A stretch of 64,000 nt of DNA from Scylla paramamosain. Lineage: Eukaryota; Arthropoda; Malacostraca; Decapoda; Portunidae. Within the stretch, counting starts at the first letter, position 1. Each line of letters starts with the position of its first letter. The notes beneath the pieces were generated by a model, which did no database searches, was not told where the DNA came from, and saw only the letters and a program-made list of their open reading frames with translations. Location: NCBI RefSeq assembly GCF_035594125.1, contig NC_087172.1, forward strand, positions 21,435,930 through 21,499,929, read 5' to 3'. Below, piece after piece: positions 41,811 to 64,000 of the stretch. The position numbers and the translations under genes were made by a program.

Positions 41811-42755
41811 CAAAAACTTGCAAAACGCCAAAATGAATGCATCCTATATGAGGAAACGAAAAGACAGTACAAGAAACTTGTATTATGAGTGATTTTGAAT
41901 TTTTTTTTTTAGATAAGAAGACGCTAAAACACCTTAATAGCAGTCTGTATATGTTTTATACATTTATAGCTTCAAAACGCCAAAATGCTTCCAAAACCAT
42001 TTATATGAGGAAAAGAAACGATATTTCCAGAAACATGTCTTTTGAGTGTTTATGGGTGTGTTAGGCAGCAAAACGCTAAAAAGCATGAAAACCTATGTTT
42101 TTCAGTAAGGGAAAACAAAACAACATTACGGAAAACGTGTTTTTTGAGTGCTTTTGAACTTCTTTCATACCAGAACGCGAAAAAAAATAATGGAAAAAAA
42201 AAAGAACAACGATTTATGTAGAAACAGAATAACATTACCAAAAAACAAGTATTATGAGTAGTTTTTTTTTTATCCTGCTAGATAGAAAAATATCAAAATG
42301 CAGGTAAAGTACGAGTAACCTACATGGGGAAATGAATAAACGTTGTAGGAAACGTGGTTTTTAGCTTCTTAGATACTAAAACGCTGGCTCATGAATAGTA
42401 CTCTATATGTAGAAACAGAAGAAACGTTACCAAAAACGAGTATTTTGAGTGTATTTCACATTCCTAGGTACCAAAACGCCAAAATGCATGCAAAGCACCC
42501 CATATGAAGAAAGGAAATAAGATTTATAGAAAAGTGTCTTTTCAGTGTTTATGAGTGAAGAAGGCAATAAAATGCTAAAAGGCATGGAAAGCACCCTATT
42601 TGGGAAAACAAAACACCATTAACAAAATAGTGTCTTTGATTGTTTTTTAGGTACTTACCAAAACGATACAACGCATACAAGACACCCTTCATGTAGAAAC
42701 AGAATAACATTCCAAAAAAACAAGTTTATCGGGTATTTTTATTTTATCTTCGTGC
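41811..42755 (+). repeat. Satellite array, forward block 6
   Basis: This is the mirror of 33,181-34,085. It ends at the orientation switch tttatcgggtatttttattt. Confidence 0.9.
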
Positions 42756-47625
<4,870 letters not shown>

Positions 47626-48121
47626 CAAGTTCAAAAATACCAAAATGCATGCACAATACTCTATATAATACCGAGAAAACGTTATGAGAAACGTGCATTA
47701 TCAGCTTCTTAATTATAAAAACGATAAAACTCATAAACAAGACTATATATAAGAACATTTCCAAGGGTGTGTATTTTAAGTGTATTTCACATTATTAAAT
47801 ATCAAAAAGCCAAACTGCATGCAAGGCAGAAAAGTAAGCGAAATTTCTAGAAACGTGTCTTCTAAGTGTTTATGAGTATGTTAGGTACTAAAACGCTAAA
47901 AAGCTTTGGAAAGCACTCCATGTAGAAGTGTTTAGTGTTTTTTCCTACTTATGTACTAAAACCTTAAAATACCTGCAAAACCCTCTTTATGGACAAACAA
48001 CATAACTTTACAGAAAACATGAATTTTGAGGGTTTTTTTTTAGCTTGTTACGTAGTAAAACCAGAATGCATGAAAAGTATCCTATATGGGAAAACAAGAA
48101 CACATTATGAGAAACGTGTAT
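47626..48121 (+). repeat. Satellite array, forward block 7
   Basis: This is a direct copy of 34,086-34,584 leading into retrotransposon copy 5, with only scattered differences. Confidence 0.9.
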
Positions 48122-49466
48122 ATACTATTTCACAACCTTCTATCTGATCGCCAGTATGGGTTCCGTCAAGGCCGCTCTACTGGTGATCTTCTGGCTTTCC
48201 TTACTGAGTCTTGGTCATCCTCTTTTAGAGATTTTGGTGAAACTTTTGCTGTTGCCTTGGACATATCAAAAGCTTTTGATAGAGTCTGGCAGAAAGCTTT
48301 GATTTCCAAACTACCCTCCTACGGTTTCTATCCTTCTCTCTGTTATTTCATCTCAAGTTTCCTTTCTGACCGTTCTATTGCTACTGTGGTAGACGGTCAC
48401 TGTTCTTCTCCTAAATCTATTAACAGTGGTGTTCCTCAGGGTTCTGTCCTGTCACCCACTCTCTTCTTATTATTCATTAATAATCTTCTAAACCAAACTT
48501 TTTGTCCTATCCACTCCTACGCTGATGATACCACCCTGCACTTTTCCACGTCTTTTCATAGACGTCTAACCCTTCAGGAGGTAAACATATCACGCAGGGA
48601 AGCCACAGAACGCCTGACTTCTGATCTTTCTAAAATTTCTGATTGGGGCAGAGCAAACTTGGTATTGTTCAATGCCTCAAAAACCCAATTCCTCCATCTA
48701 TTAACTCGACACAACCTTCCAGGTAACTACCCCCTCTTCTTCAATGACACTCAACTGTCCCCCTCTTCTACACTGAACATCTTCGGTCTGTCCTTTACTT
48801 ATAATCTGAACTGGAAACTTCACATCTCATCTCTATCTAAAAACAGCTTCTATGAAGTTAGGTGTTCTGAGATGTCTCCGCCAGTTTTTCTCAACCCTTC
48901 AGCTGCTAACTCTGTACAAGGGCCTTATCCGTCCATGTATGGAGTATGCTTCACATGTCTCGGGGTGTTCCACTCATACTGCTCTTCTAGACGGGGTGGA
49001 ATCAAAAGCTTTTCGTCTCATCAACTCCTCTCCTCTAACTGACTGTCTTCAGCCTCTCTCTCACCGCCGCAATCTTGCATATCTAGCTGTCTTCTATCGC
49101 TATTTTCATGCTAACTGCTCTTTTTATCTTGCTAAGTGCATGCCTCCCTTCCTTCCGCGGCCTCGCTGCACAAGACTTTCTTCTTTCTCTCACCCCTATT
49201 GTGTTCACCCCTCTAACGCAAGAGTTAACCAATATTCTCAATCATTCATCCCTTTCTCTGGTAAACTCTGGAACTCCCTGCCTGCTTCTGTATTTCCACC
49301 TTCCTATGACTTGATTTCCTTCAAGAGGGAGGTTTCAAGACACTTATTCATCAATTTTTGACCACTGCTATGACCCTTTTATGGGACTGGCATTTCAGTG
49401 GACATTTTTTATTAGATTTTTGTTGCCCTTGGCCAGTGCCCTTCCTATATTAAAAAAAAAAAAAAA
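48122..49466 (+). mobile_element. 5'-truncated jockey-like retrotransposon (copy 5)
   Basis: The plus-strand copy has YADD at 48,518-48,529, poly-A at about 49,452-49,466, and the same flanks and 5' truncation as copies 2 to 4. GVPQGS is intact, but the following FIND block reads FINN. The shared +1 frameshift lies near 48,838 (tctaaaaacagc). After it the C-terminal domain is open in the next frame to a stop at about 49,361. It is 13.5 kb away from copy 3 in direct orientation, as expected for alternating inverted duplications. Confidence 0.93.
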
Positions 49467-54249
<4,783 letters not shown>

Positions 54250-54312
54250 GAAATATAAAGTGCATGAGATTCTGGTGATGGAAGGCTTAAGTACCTTTTG
54301 TGGGCCACCTCT
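54250..54312 (-). mobile_element. 63 bp internal retrotransposon scrap at the satellite edge
   Basis: These 63 bases are identical, as far as I can see, to 24,091-24,153 in copy 1, in the same orientation (the linker between endonuclease and RT). The scrap has neither a 3' end nor a tail. Satellite ends on its left and a (GT)n run begins on its right. Confidence 0.93.
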
Positions 54313-54338
54313 GTGTGTGTGTGTGTGTGTGTGTGTGT
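54313..54338. repeat. (GT)n microsatellite at the array boundary
   Basis: A pure GT run lies between the retrotransposon scrap and non-satellite DNA. Confidence 0.96.
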
Positions 54339-55141
54339 TTTGCCTCAGCACTTGGTTCTTACTTATTTTTTTTAATTACTTATTCATTATTAGTTGATTT
54401 ATTGTTACTAATTTATTGATAATTCGAAACAAACAAACATCTGACTCTGCGTACCCTGATGTTTAGCCAACATTAAGTCTGGTCACTTAAGGAATGCAGA
54501 TGTCCTGAGTTTGGGCTGCCACACCCAGCTAAGCATGGCCCCTATCGTTACCCTCACCCCAAACGTTCCGCGCACTTTGATCAATATAAAATTAAATATA
54601 ACAATACCTAACATATCCATTCTTTTCAGGCCAAATGTGTGTATTATATATTTTTCTTTCTTGTTTCTTTAGTTGAATGACCCCCCCTTTTTTTTATATA
54701 TTTAACACCATTACAGGGACCTTAAGAAACCTACTTAATGTATTAAAGAAAAAAAAATGAGACAATACATTCGTAATCAGCCAAGTTATTCCTTCAAGTA
54801 GTGAGTTCTGCGCGTTTATCTGCAGCACTGTATAGCTGGTGAGCCAACTTCCAGCGCGGCCATTGTAAATCATAGACATAAATTTTCGATTAATTTACGT
54901 TTATCAGATTAAGTTCCTCATTTTTTTAAAGTTAGTCTCGCGTGATTCTTCCGTATGTTCTCAATCCGGCTGGTGTAATTTTCAGCCATTACTTTAACAT
55001 TTAGCACCCGGTAGGATTATATATACGAAAAACTTGCATGTTGCGTTCGTGGAAGAGGAAACGGTGAGCCATCCTATCTTATTGTGGTCTGGCCGTCCCT
55101 CCTGCAGGGGGGAGAGAGTCAGTGGACAGGCACGCGACAAG

Positions 55142-55144
<3 letters not shown>
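54339..55144. other. Non-satellite intergenic DNA
   Basis: There is no satellite, no retrotransposon and no convincing coding frame. A GC-richer patch at 54,461-54,570 stands out from AT-rich surroundings, but I recognise no RNA gene or SINE in it. Confidence 0.6.

Positions 55145-55230
<86 letters not shown>
55145..55230. repeat. (GA)n microsatellite
   Basis: A pure GA run forms a homopurine strand. A 160-codon frame through it (55,034-55,516) reads Arg-Glu repeats and then Thr-His repeats, so I do not treat it as a gene. Confidence 0.97.
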
Positions 55231-55234
<4 letters not shown>

Positions 55235-55400
55235 CATGAGGAAGAAGAACCATTAGACCACAGAAGCCTTGCTGTACGTGGGCCAATGAACATATTCACG
55301 ATAAACATTATCATTACTTCTGGTCAGGACAAATGGAGCGGCAAGAACGTAATAAACTGTTTTGTCTGTGCATGGAGGCAACCACTGGCGGAGGAACGTA

Positions 55401-55436
<36 letters not shown>

Positions 55437-55729
55437 CAATGGCTTTATTTAGACCAGGACAGAGAGGCATCATTCCCTTAAGCCTGAGAGCGGAAACTCA
55501 CAGGGTTGTACGTTAAAAGGTGTAAATATTAATGTTTTTCGTGTAGTTTTCCACGTAGATATACAAGTGTAATATCAGACTGAGAAGTTCACCGTTACCT
55601 TTGTGTATCTAACGCCGTGTTGTGCCCGTGTCTGTTGTGAAAGGCTTTTAAAGGGATTATATACAGCTTAAAAAGATTTGTGCGTAGGTAGGTAGAAAGG
55701 TAGATAGGGTGATGGATGAATATATTAAT
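55231..55729. other. Non-satellite intergenic DNA with an (AC)n run
   Basis: It holds an (AC)n run at 55,402-55,435 and mixed sequence, with no gene that I can support. Confidence 0.6.
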
Positions 55730-55753
55730 AGATAGATAGATAGATAGATAGAT
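55730..55753. repeat. (GATA)n microsatellite
   Basis: A short run of GATA units lies in a wider region (55,680-55,880) of degenerate ATAG/ACAG tetranucleotides. Confidence 0.93.
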
Positions 55754-55894
55754 GGTCAATATATAAATCGACTGGTACGTGGATAAAATAATTAGTACAT
55801 AGGTAAGTGGATAGTTAGATAGAAAGATAGTACAGATAATAAATAAACAAGCAGACAGAAAGACAGACAGACAGATAAGTACACAAACAATACA

Positions 55895-55897
<3 letters not shown>

Positions 55898-55981
<84 letters not shown>
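55898..55981. repeat. (AT)n microsatellite
   Basis: A pure AT run is followed by ATAC-type units. Confidence 0.97.
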
Positions 55982-55983
<2 letters not shown>

Positions 55984-56179
55984 CATACAAACATACATAC
56001 ATAAAGTATTCATTGTCATACCCGCAGCATCAGTAACATCATGCCTTCTCCCCCATTCACTATCCTCAGCACATTCCGCGCCATCAGATTCCCGGCACAG
56101 GTCATATCACGTTACCTGCATCGTGCGCCATTCATTTACTTAAGTGTGAACGTGATACCTCAAGGTCAAGTTACTGAGC

Positions 56180-57189
<1,010 letters not shown>

Positions 57190-57215
57190 AGATAATGATG
57201 ATGATGATAATGATG

Positions 57216-57300
<85 letters not shown>

Positions 57301-57328
57301 TAATAACAATAATAATAATAATAATAAA
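57190..57328. repeat. (AAT)n trinucleotide microsatellite with GAT variants
   Basis: ATG/ATA units pass into a long AAT run with a few GAT and CAA interruptions. Poly-Ile and poly-Leu frames here are spurious. Confidence 0.96.
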
Positions 57329-58324
57329 TCACCACTGCGTTTCCTGTTACAATGATCCACCTCATTTATCATCATTACGTTCATTGTTTCCATAAAACAC
57401 CAAACACAGAGCTACATTCTTCTCTCATTAATGAACAGCTTAACTCTTTACAAACTTCACCTCCTCAGGCAGGCTTCTCTTCTTCCCTTTTTCTCCACTT
57501 CCCTCGCTCCCCATTGCTACTTTTCCAGTACACCATTACCTCTTCATTAATTTCCTCTGATCTACTTCCCCCCTTTTTGTTTTTCTGTACATTTTCTCGC
57601 AGTGGCAGCCTTGTTTTCATTACGTATACAAATATGAAAAAAAAAAAAAATGTCTAACACACAATCGTCTGTATTTGAGTAATGGAAAGCTACACATTAT
57701 TCCCTTCCCTGTTACAATTACATTTACGCGCACTAATAGTTTTCAGGGCTCTTCTAACGAACTGAATTATTTGCTCCTACTCTTTCATCTTTTTTGACAT
57801 GTTTATACATTAATTGATGATAAAGTTACGTATATTTTTTTTTTCTATTTCAGGTTGGTAGAAAGTTTTCCTCCTTTAGAATATTAGTAGTAGTATTGTA
57901 ACAAACGCTAAAACTACAATTGATAAATAACATACGAGAGACTGTCTAGATATTAATTGGATTTTGCCTGTCTTCTACAAATATTCCTAGTTTTTTTTCT
58001 CACTCCGTTTCTTTCCTTTCATTTACTCTTACTTTTCCTCCTATTTTACCTCCCCCTACTCTCATCCTTCTACCTTCTCTTTCTCCTGTTCCTACTTTTA
58101 TTGTGGTTATTGCTGTTGCTTCTCCTTTCCCTCCTCCTCCTCCTCCTGCTGATGCTCCTTCTCTTCCTCCTCCTCCTCTTCCTTCTTCTCCTGTTTCACT
58201 TCCACTTACACTTTGTGAAAAATAAAGCGCAAATCGTACTTCGTGGCCGCAATATTGCATACAACGAAGAGTAATACAATTTCCATCCGACTTACATTGT
58301 TAACCGCTGAAAACTTATGATTCC

Positions 58325-58330
<6 letters not shown>
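57329..58330. other. Intergenic DNA with a homopyrimidine tract
   Basis: No gene was recognised. Positions 57,990-58,200 are almost purely pyrimidine on + (CTT, CTC and CCT words) with a few interruptions. Confidence 0.65.

Positions 58331-58384
<54 letters not shown>
58331..58384. repeat. (GT)n microsatellite
   Basis: A pure GT run. Confidence 0.97.
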
Positions 58385-58386
<2 letters not shown>

Positions 58387-58570
58387 CACCCGCGTAGTTA
58401 TGATCTCCGGAATACAAAGAAAAAAAGGCAACTAACCGCGTGTTGTTTTTCGAGTCAAAATGTTGGTGTTCAGATGCAATAAGACGCGTCCCTTGTAATA
58501 GCGGTTTGGTTTCGTTGTTAGTGTTATTGTTCTTGTTGTCGTCGTCGTTGCATTAAGACGAGACCACCTC

Positions 58571-58574
<4 letters not shown>

Positions 58575-58626
<52 letters not shown>
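58575..58626. repeat. (CT)n microsatellite
   Basis: A pure CT run. The 190 bp between the GT run and this run (58,385-58,574) are mixed unique sequence without a gene. Confidence 0.97.
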
Positions 58627-58629
<3 letters not shown>

Positions 58630-59452
58630 TGCCGTGTCCATTCAAGTCAATTACATAGTCAGTTCACTCTAATCAGAAGCTTAGGATATTGAAAGTGATG
58701 GTTTTTAGTTGGTTTACTTTATTAATAAGAAAAAATGGCAGCATATTTGTCTTCCACTACACTACAATCATATAAAAAATTACTAATAGTATAGATTGTA
58801 AAAATGCTAGTTTTTTTTTTTTTTTTAGTAGCAGCACAAGTATATACACAAGGCAACTTGTTTATAAGTGGCCAAAGTTGCCTTTTTTTATTTTTCACAT
58901 TTCTTTTGTCATCATTATTTTTGTGGGTTGCACTCACACACTTGATCCTCAATGTGTTCAATTCATAAATTTCATAGGTTACTATTTGTAACCTATGAAA
59001 TCTATGAAGATTTTTTTTTATTTTCCATAATTTTTTTCATTTTTTTCCTGATTTTCTGATTTCATTTCAATTTTGTTTTTGAGTGGAGTAACTCTCAGTT
59101 GTCTCTTCGTTAAGAGATGCAGTTTTGCATTTTTTTTTTTTTTTTTAAGATTTTTAATTTTTTTGTCATTTTCTGGATTTTACACACAATGTTAAGCGGG
59201 AGAAACTTAAAGGTTAGGCTTCTTCATTAATGGATAATTTTTTTTTCTTTTCTTTTTCATGAATTTCTTAGTTATAATCATGATTATTGTCAGTGATTTA
59301 ACGCTGAATTCTTTTTTTTTTTTTTCTTTTGTAAGTTTTAGCTTTTCATTTTTATTTATTTTTATTTATATTTTTTTGTCACTCATTTATGGATTTCATT
59401 CACGTTCTTGTTCCTCAATGAAGAGACAATACTTATGATTCTTCATCAATTG

Positions 59453-59558
<106 letters not shown>

Positions 59559-59999
59559 TTTTTCTTTTCTTATTTTTTAATCTTTTTTCCTAATTATTAT
59601 CTGGTTTTGTTCAGCAATCCTGTTCCTCAGTGGAGAGTGAATGGTTATGCTTCTCCATTAAGGATACAGTTCTCTCTTTTCTTTATTATTATTTTGTGGT
59701 CACCATTCACAATGGTGTTCCTTAGTGGACCAAGTCAATTCATAATCATCTTAAGTTCGAATATAAAGATTTTTTTTGTGTGCTTTTATGTTATTATTAT
59801 TATTTTTTTATTTCCTTATTTTTTCTTTTCACTCACAGTCTTGTTTCTCAGTGGAGAGGCAATAGTTATGCTTCTCCATTAAGAGATAATTTTTTTTTTT
59901 TTCAATATTTCCTGGTTTCCCTTCACAACCTTGTTCCTCAATGGAATAACACAATTCATATACTTGTTAGGTTATTACTACAAGCATTTTTATGTTTTT

Positions 60000-62700
60000 T
60001 TTTTTGTTTATTTCATGTTTTTCATTATTAACTGAAATTTTTTATTTATTATTTTTTTACTTTTCTTGCAATTTTCTGCTTTTATTTTTTTCGTAAATTT
60101 TTTTTTTTGGGGGGCATTATTTTTTAGCTTTTATACTTTTCTTGTCACTATTTTATACCTTTTTATTATTTATTTTTTTATTATTTTTTTTTTTATTTTT
60201 TTGCCATTTTCATTATTTTAATCTTTGAAGTTGTTTTATGTTTTTGACACTATTTTGATTATCCTTTCTCTTTTTGGTATTTTTTCTTTTATCACTATTT
60301 TCTGGCTCTTTTTACTTTTTTTCATTTTTATAATTATTTTCTACATTTTTTCACTTTTTTGTGATTTTTATTATTTTAATCTTTTTGTAATTGTTTAATG
60401 TTTTTGTTACTGTTCTGTTTATCTTTTATTTTTTTTTTATTATTTTATACGTTTTTACATTTCTCATTTTTTTTGTGATTCTCTACTTTATGTCACTATT
60501 TTTCTTTTTTTATTTATTGGGTTTTTCACTTTTCACCGTTTTTTTTATTTTATTATTATTTTCAGTGTTTTTTTTCATTACGTTGTGTTTTTTTTACCTT
60601 TTTGTCATCATTTATTATCCGTTATAATTATTTGTTGGGTTTTGACTTTATTTTGTTATTTATATTTCGTTATTTTATTTTATATTAACTTTATTTGCAA
60701 TTTTTATTTTTGTTATTATTTTCTGCTTTTTTGCTTTTTTCTCATTTTTTGTCATTTCCTGGCTTTTTTTTACTTTTTCTTTATGCTTCTTCATTCACTA
60801 AGATTTTTTATTTATTACTTTATTTTCATATTTTTTTCTGACTTTTTTTTTATCATTTTTTGGCTTTATTTCTTTTTTGTTATTATTTTCTAGCTTCTAT
60901 ACTTTTCTTTGTCACTATTTTCTAGATTTTTTATTTGTTATAGAAATTTTCATTTTTTTTTTTTTACTTTTTAATGATATTCATTATTTTAATGTTTTGT
61001 AGTTGTTTTATGTTTTTTGTTACTATTTTTCTTATATTTTCTGTTTTATAATTCTTTCTTCCTTTTTTTTTTATTTTTTGTCACTATTTTCTGGCTCTAC
61101 TTTTTTATTACTTTGTTTTTTCTTATACTTAAAATTTGCTTTTTTTAAACTATTTTATTTTCATTATTTTAATCTTTTGTAATTCTTTTATGTTATGTTT
61201 CTTACTCTTCTGCTTATCTTTCTTATTTTATTGTAATTTTTTTATTTTATTTTACTTTTCTCATGTTTGTTATTATTTTGTCTTTACTTTGTCATTATTT
61301 TGGGGAATTTTTTTTTACATTTTTTGTCATTATTTTCTTCCATTTATACTCTTGTCACTTTTGTCAGTTTTTTGTCCCTTTCGTAACTTTTTTTTGTCAT
61401 ATTTTTTTACTTTATCAATATTTTATGCTTTTTTACTTTTTTTTGTCATTTTCTGCCTTTTTACTTTTTAGTCATTTTGTTCTGGGGTTTTAGTTTTTCT
61501 AATTATTTTCACTTTTTTACTTTTTTGTCATTATCTTCTGGGTTTTTACTATTTTTGTCGCTATTTTTCACTTTTTGTCGCTATTTTGTTTAGTTTCCTT
61601 TCTTGTCAATATTTTATTTTTTTTTTTACTTTTTTGTCATTATTTATCTTTTTTTCATTTTTGTCATTTATTTATTTTTTTGTTATAATTATTTTCTGGA
61701 TTTCCACTTTTGTCATTTTTTATTGATGTTTTGTCATTATTTTTGGGTTTATTTAACTTTTTTGCTATTATTTTAATTTTTTGTCATTATTATTATTTTT
61801 TTTACTTTTTTTCATTATTATTTTGAATTATTTTCTTTTTTTTACTATTTTCATTTTTTAACTTTTTTCATTATTATTTTTTTATTATTTTCTTTTTTTT
61901 ACTTTTTCATTAATTTTTTATTGTTTTCTTTTTTTACTTTTTTCATTATTTTTTTTACTTTTTTTTCATTATTATTATTTTTTTTACTTTTCATTATTAT
62001 TTTTTTTTACTTTTTTCATATTTATTTTTTTGCTATTTTTTATACTTTTTTCATTATTATTTTTACTTTTTTCATTATTTTTTTTGTTTTCTATTTTTTT
62101 ACCTTTTTAATTATTTTTTTTTTTACTTTTCATCATTATTTTTTAGTTTTTAATTATGCTTACTATTTTTTTTTCATTATTTTCAGCTTTTTTTAAAAAT
62201 TTTAGTCAATGCTTTCTTGTCATCATTTTCTGCTTTTATTTATTTTTTCACTATTTTCTGGCTTTTTTTTCTGTTTTCTCATTATTTTCTGACTTATTTT
62301 TTATCATTATTTTCTGGCTTTTTTTTACTTTGATGTCTTTCTTTTCTTCTTTTTTAATATTTTTTTTCACTATTTTTTCATTATTTTTATTATTATTACT
62401 TTTGTTATTTTCTGGATTTTTTTTACTTATCTTCCTTTTTCCTCATTTTTTTTTTACTTTTTCGGTATTATTTTCTGTTCCTGGTCACCATTTTTTGGCT
62501 TTTTTAAAATTTTTCATTACTTGCCATAATATTCTGCCTTCTTTACTTCAACACTATTTCCATAATTTTGTAAACTTTTTTCTTTTTGATAATTTTTGTT
62601 TCATTTTCTTTTTTTTTCACATTTTTTTAAATTTTGTCATTATTTTTTATTTTTTTACTTTTCCCATTATGATTTTTTTTCTTTTTCTCATCATTTTCTG
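60000..62700 (+). repeat. T-rich sub-repeat block
   Basis: About 2.7 kb is made of short degenerate units such as tttttactttttgtcatt followed by attttctggc. Examples are near 60,295, 60,763, 61,080, 61,441, 61,521 and 62,300. The + strand is almost pure pyrimidine plus A, with very strong strand asymmetry. Frames reading Phe/Leu/Ile-rich proteins here are artefacts. Confidence 0.82.
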
Positions 62701-63768
62701 GCTTCCTCTCAGAATCTAGTTTTTTTGGTGGTGAGCCACGTGATTACATCATTAAAAGGTACTATTTTTCTTACTTTTTTTTTTAATGTTTTCCGTTTTC
62801 CAAACGCAGTCTTCTTTCTCAGTGGACTAATAATTAAGTCAGACTTCTTAAGTTACGGTACAGTTTTTTGTTTGTTTTTTAATCTTTTTTATTATTATTT
62901 TTCCTTACTTCTTGTTTTCTTAGTGGAGAGTCACTTAATTAATTTGTTTCCTCGTTTTTTTTTTCCTTGTTTTTATTTGTGCCATTGTTATCTTGTTTCC
63001 TCTCACTGTTAATAGCCGTATTTCACCAGTTTTCCTCTCACTATCAATGGCTGTTTCACCAATACTGGATAGAATTTTTTTCTTTTTTTTTTTTTCGTTG
63101 TTTTGGTTTTCACAATCTTGATCCTCAGCAGGTTAACATTCAAATCGTAGCATTCTAAAATAACTTGTATAAAGATTTCTTTGGTGGATTTATATTTTTT
63201 TATATTTTGTCATCGTTTTCTGATTTGCTCTCACTCAAAATATTTAGGCTTCTTATTTAATGAAGATACTTTAATTACTTTTTTTTTCTATTAATTTCTG
63301 GTTTCAACGGTGGATTGACAGTCGATTAATAGACTTTCTTGTTACTTTTTTTTTACTTTATCTTTTTTATCTTTTAATTTCTTTTACGTCATTATTTTTC
63401 ATTTACTGTCACGAATGGTATTGTTCCTCGCTGAAGAATCACTCAGTTGTTTCGTCAATAACAGATAGATTAATATTTCTTTTTTTCTTTGCAAATTTTA
63501 AGCGCTTTATTTTTTGGTCATTAATTTCTGGATTTCACTCACTACCTTGTTCCTCAGTGGAATCACTTAATGTTCTTGCTCCTTAATTAAAGGATGAAAA
63601 ACTTTTCTTTTTGGTCTAATTTCGGGTTTCGATTCACAAGCATGTTCCTCAGTAAAGACTCAGTGCTTAGGTATCTTAATCCATAGTTAGAAAGCTTACT
63701 TTGTTTTTGTACTTTTTTTTCCAATTTTCTCGGTTGCACTGACTAGGATGGTCCTCAGCGCGAGTGAC

Positions 63769-63999
63769 TCAGTGTTTAGCGGCTTGCGACCCGTGATGGA
63801 GGCTCTGCGCACTAGTCCGCCCTTTCTTCTGTTTCTGTGAACGCAGCCGAGCATTAAGGGCAGCCACCTCTCGGGCCCATTTCACTCGCGCGGGGCCTGA
63901 GGGTGGCGGCTGTGATTCCAGTACTTTCAAATCCAGATCAGGTTTATAATCACTAGGTAGGCTGTAATGGGTGTCGATCTTACAGCGGACGGATTTCAG
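63769..63999 (-). CDS. Probable C-terminal coding exon of an unidentified host gene (partial, runs off the window)
   Basis: Reading the minus strand from the right edge, 76 codons stay open to a TGA at 63,769-63,771. The frame is GC-richer than anything nearby and not low-complexity. It begins LKSVRCKIDTHYSLPSDYKP, has a Pro-rich bend (ESQPPPSGPARVKW), then a basic, probably helical stretch (WAREVAALNARLRSQKQKKG) and ends in QAAKH. I do not recognise the family and no Met start is needed, because the frame continues beyond the window. The last few codons and the stop overlap the final unit of the T-rich repeat family, which would form the 3' UTR. The alternative is a chance open frame in GC-rich sequence. 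Its composition makes a real exon more likely. Confidence 0.55.
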   Translation of the reverse strand: MKSVRCKIDTHYSLPSDYKPDLDLKVLESQPPPSGPARVKWAREVAALNARLRSQKQKKGRTSAQSLHHGSQAAKH

Positions 64000-64000
64000 A

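Noticed and set aside
54461..54570. Possible tRNA- or SINE-like GC-rich patch
   Set aside because: I could not fold a cloverleaf or find A and B box promoters with correct spacing, and no second copy is present in the window.
55034..55516. 160-codon frame with Arg-Glu and Thr-His repeats
   Set aside because: Most of it is (GA)n and (AC)n microsatellite. The remaining parts show no recognisable domain and no splice or promoter context.
56160..56168. TCAAGGTCA, an extended nuclear-receptor half site
   Set aside because: A single 9-mer without promoter context is expected by chance at about this frequency in a long window.
60391..62719. Long Phe/Ile/Leu-rich frames in the T-rich block
   Set aside because: These are artefacts of T-rich sub-repeats. 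Every frame without TAA/TAG gives the same composition.

Overview
The window looks like eukaryotic heterochromatin, most likely from a decapod crustacean and plausibly a crab. The grounds are an AT-rich satellite array, dense (AT)n, (GT)n, (GA)n and (AAT)n microsatellites, and non-LTR retrotransposon copies whose endonuclease and reverse transcriptase proteins resemble the jockey-like elements I know from crab genomes. The taxon is an inference from recalled family resemblance, not from a search. Nothing looks bacterial: there are no operons, ribosome binding sites or CRISPR arrays.

Positions 1 to about 54,249 are one satellite domain. The monomer is about 93-96 bp. Monomers fall into five recognisable classes that follow each other in a fixed order, giving a higher-order repeat of about 465 bp. 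The A-rich strand lies on + from 1 to 13,262, on - to about 25,695, and then flips repeatedly. Almost every open reading frame in this part is satellite read by chance.

Five copies of a jockey-like element interrupt the array. The nearly full-length copy (22,111-25,437, minus) carries a frameshift, two nonsense codons and a 29 bp duplication. The other four (near 27.4, 35.3, 40.6 and 48.8 kb, alternating strands) share one 5' truncation point, one satellite insertion point and one frameshift. They are therefore one insertion multiplied by segmental duplication.

The second half of the array is built from nested inverted duplications. Positions 26,942-36,180 are the reverse complement of about 39,715-48,960. 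Positions 36,210-42,190 are the reverse complement of about 47,240-53,585. A smaller inverted pair (12,590-13,262 and 15,258-15,910), a 559 bp tandem duplication and several short perfect hairpins show the same foldback habit at smaller scale.

The array ends at a 63 bp internal scrap of the same element (54,250-54,312), followed by a (GT)n run. From there to about 58,900 is non-satellite DNA full of microsatellites, with no gene I can support. From about 58,900 to 63,785 there is a second, T-rich degenerate repeat family whose middle has collapsed into short T-rich sub-repeats. At the extreme right edge the minus strand has an open, GC-richer frame of 76 codons that runs off the window and ends in a stop at 63,769. 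It is the best candidate for a real host exon.
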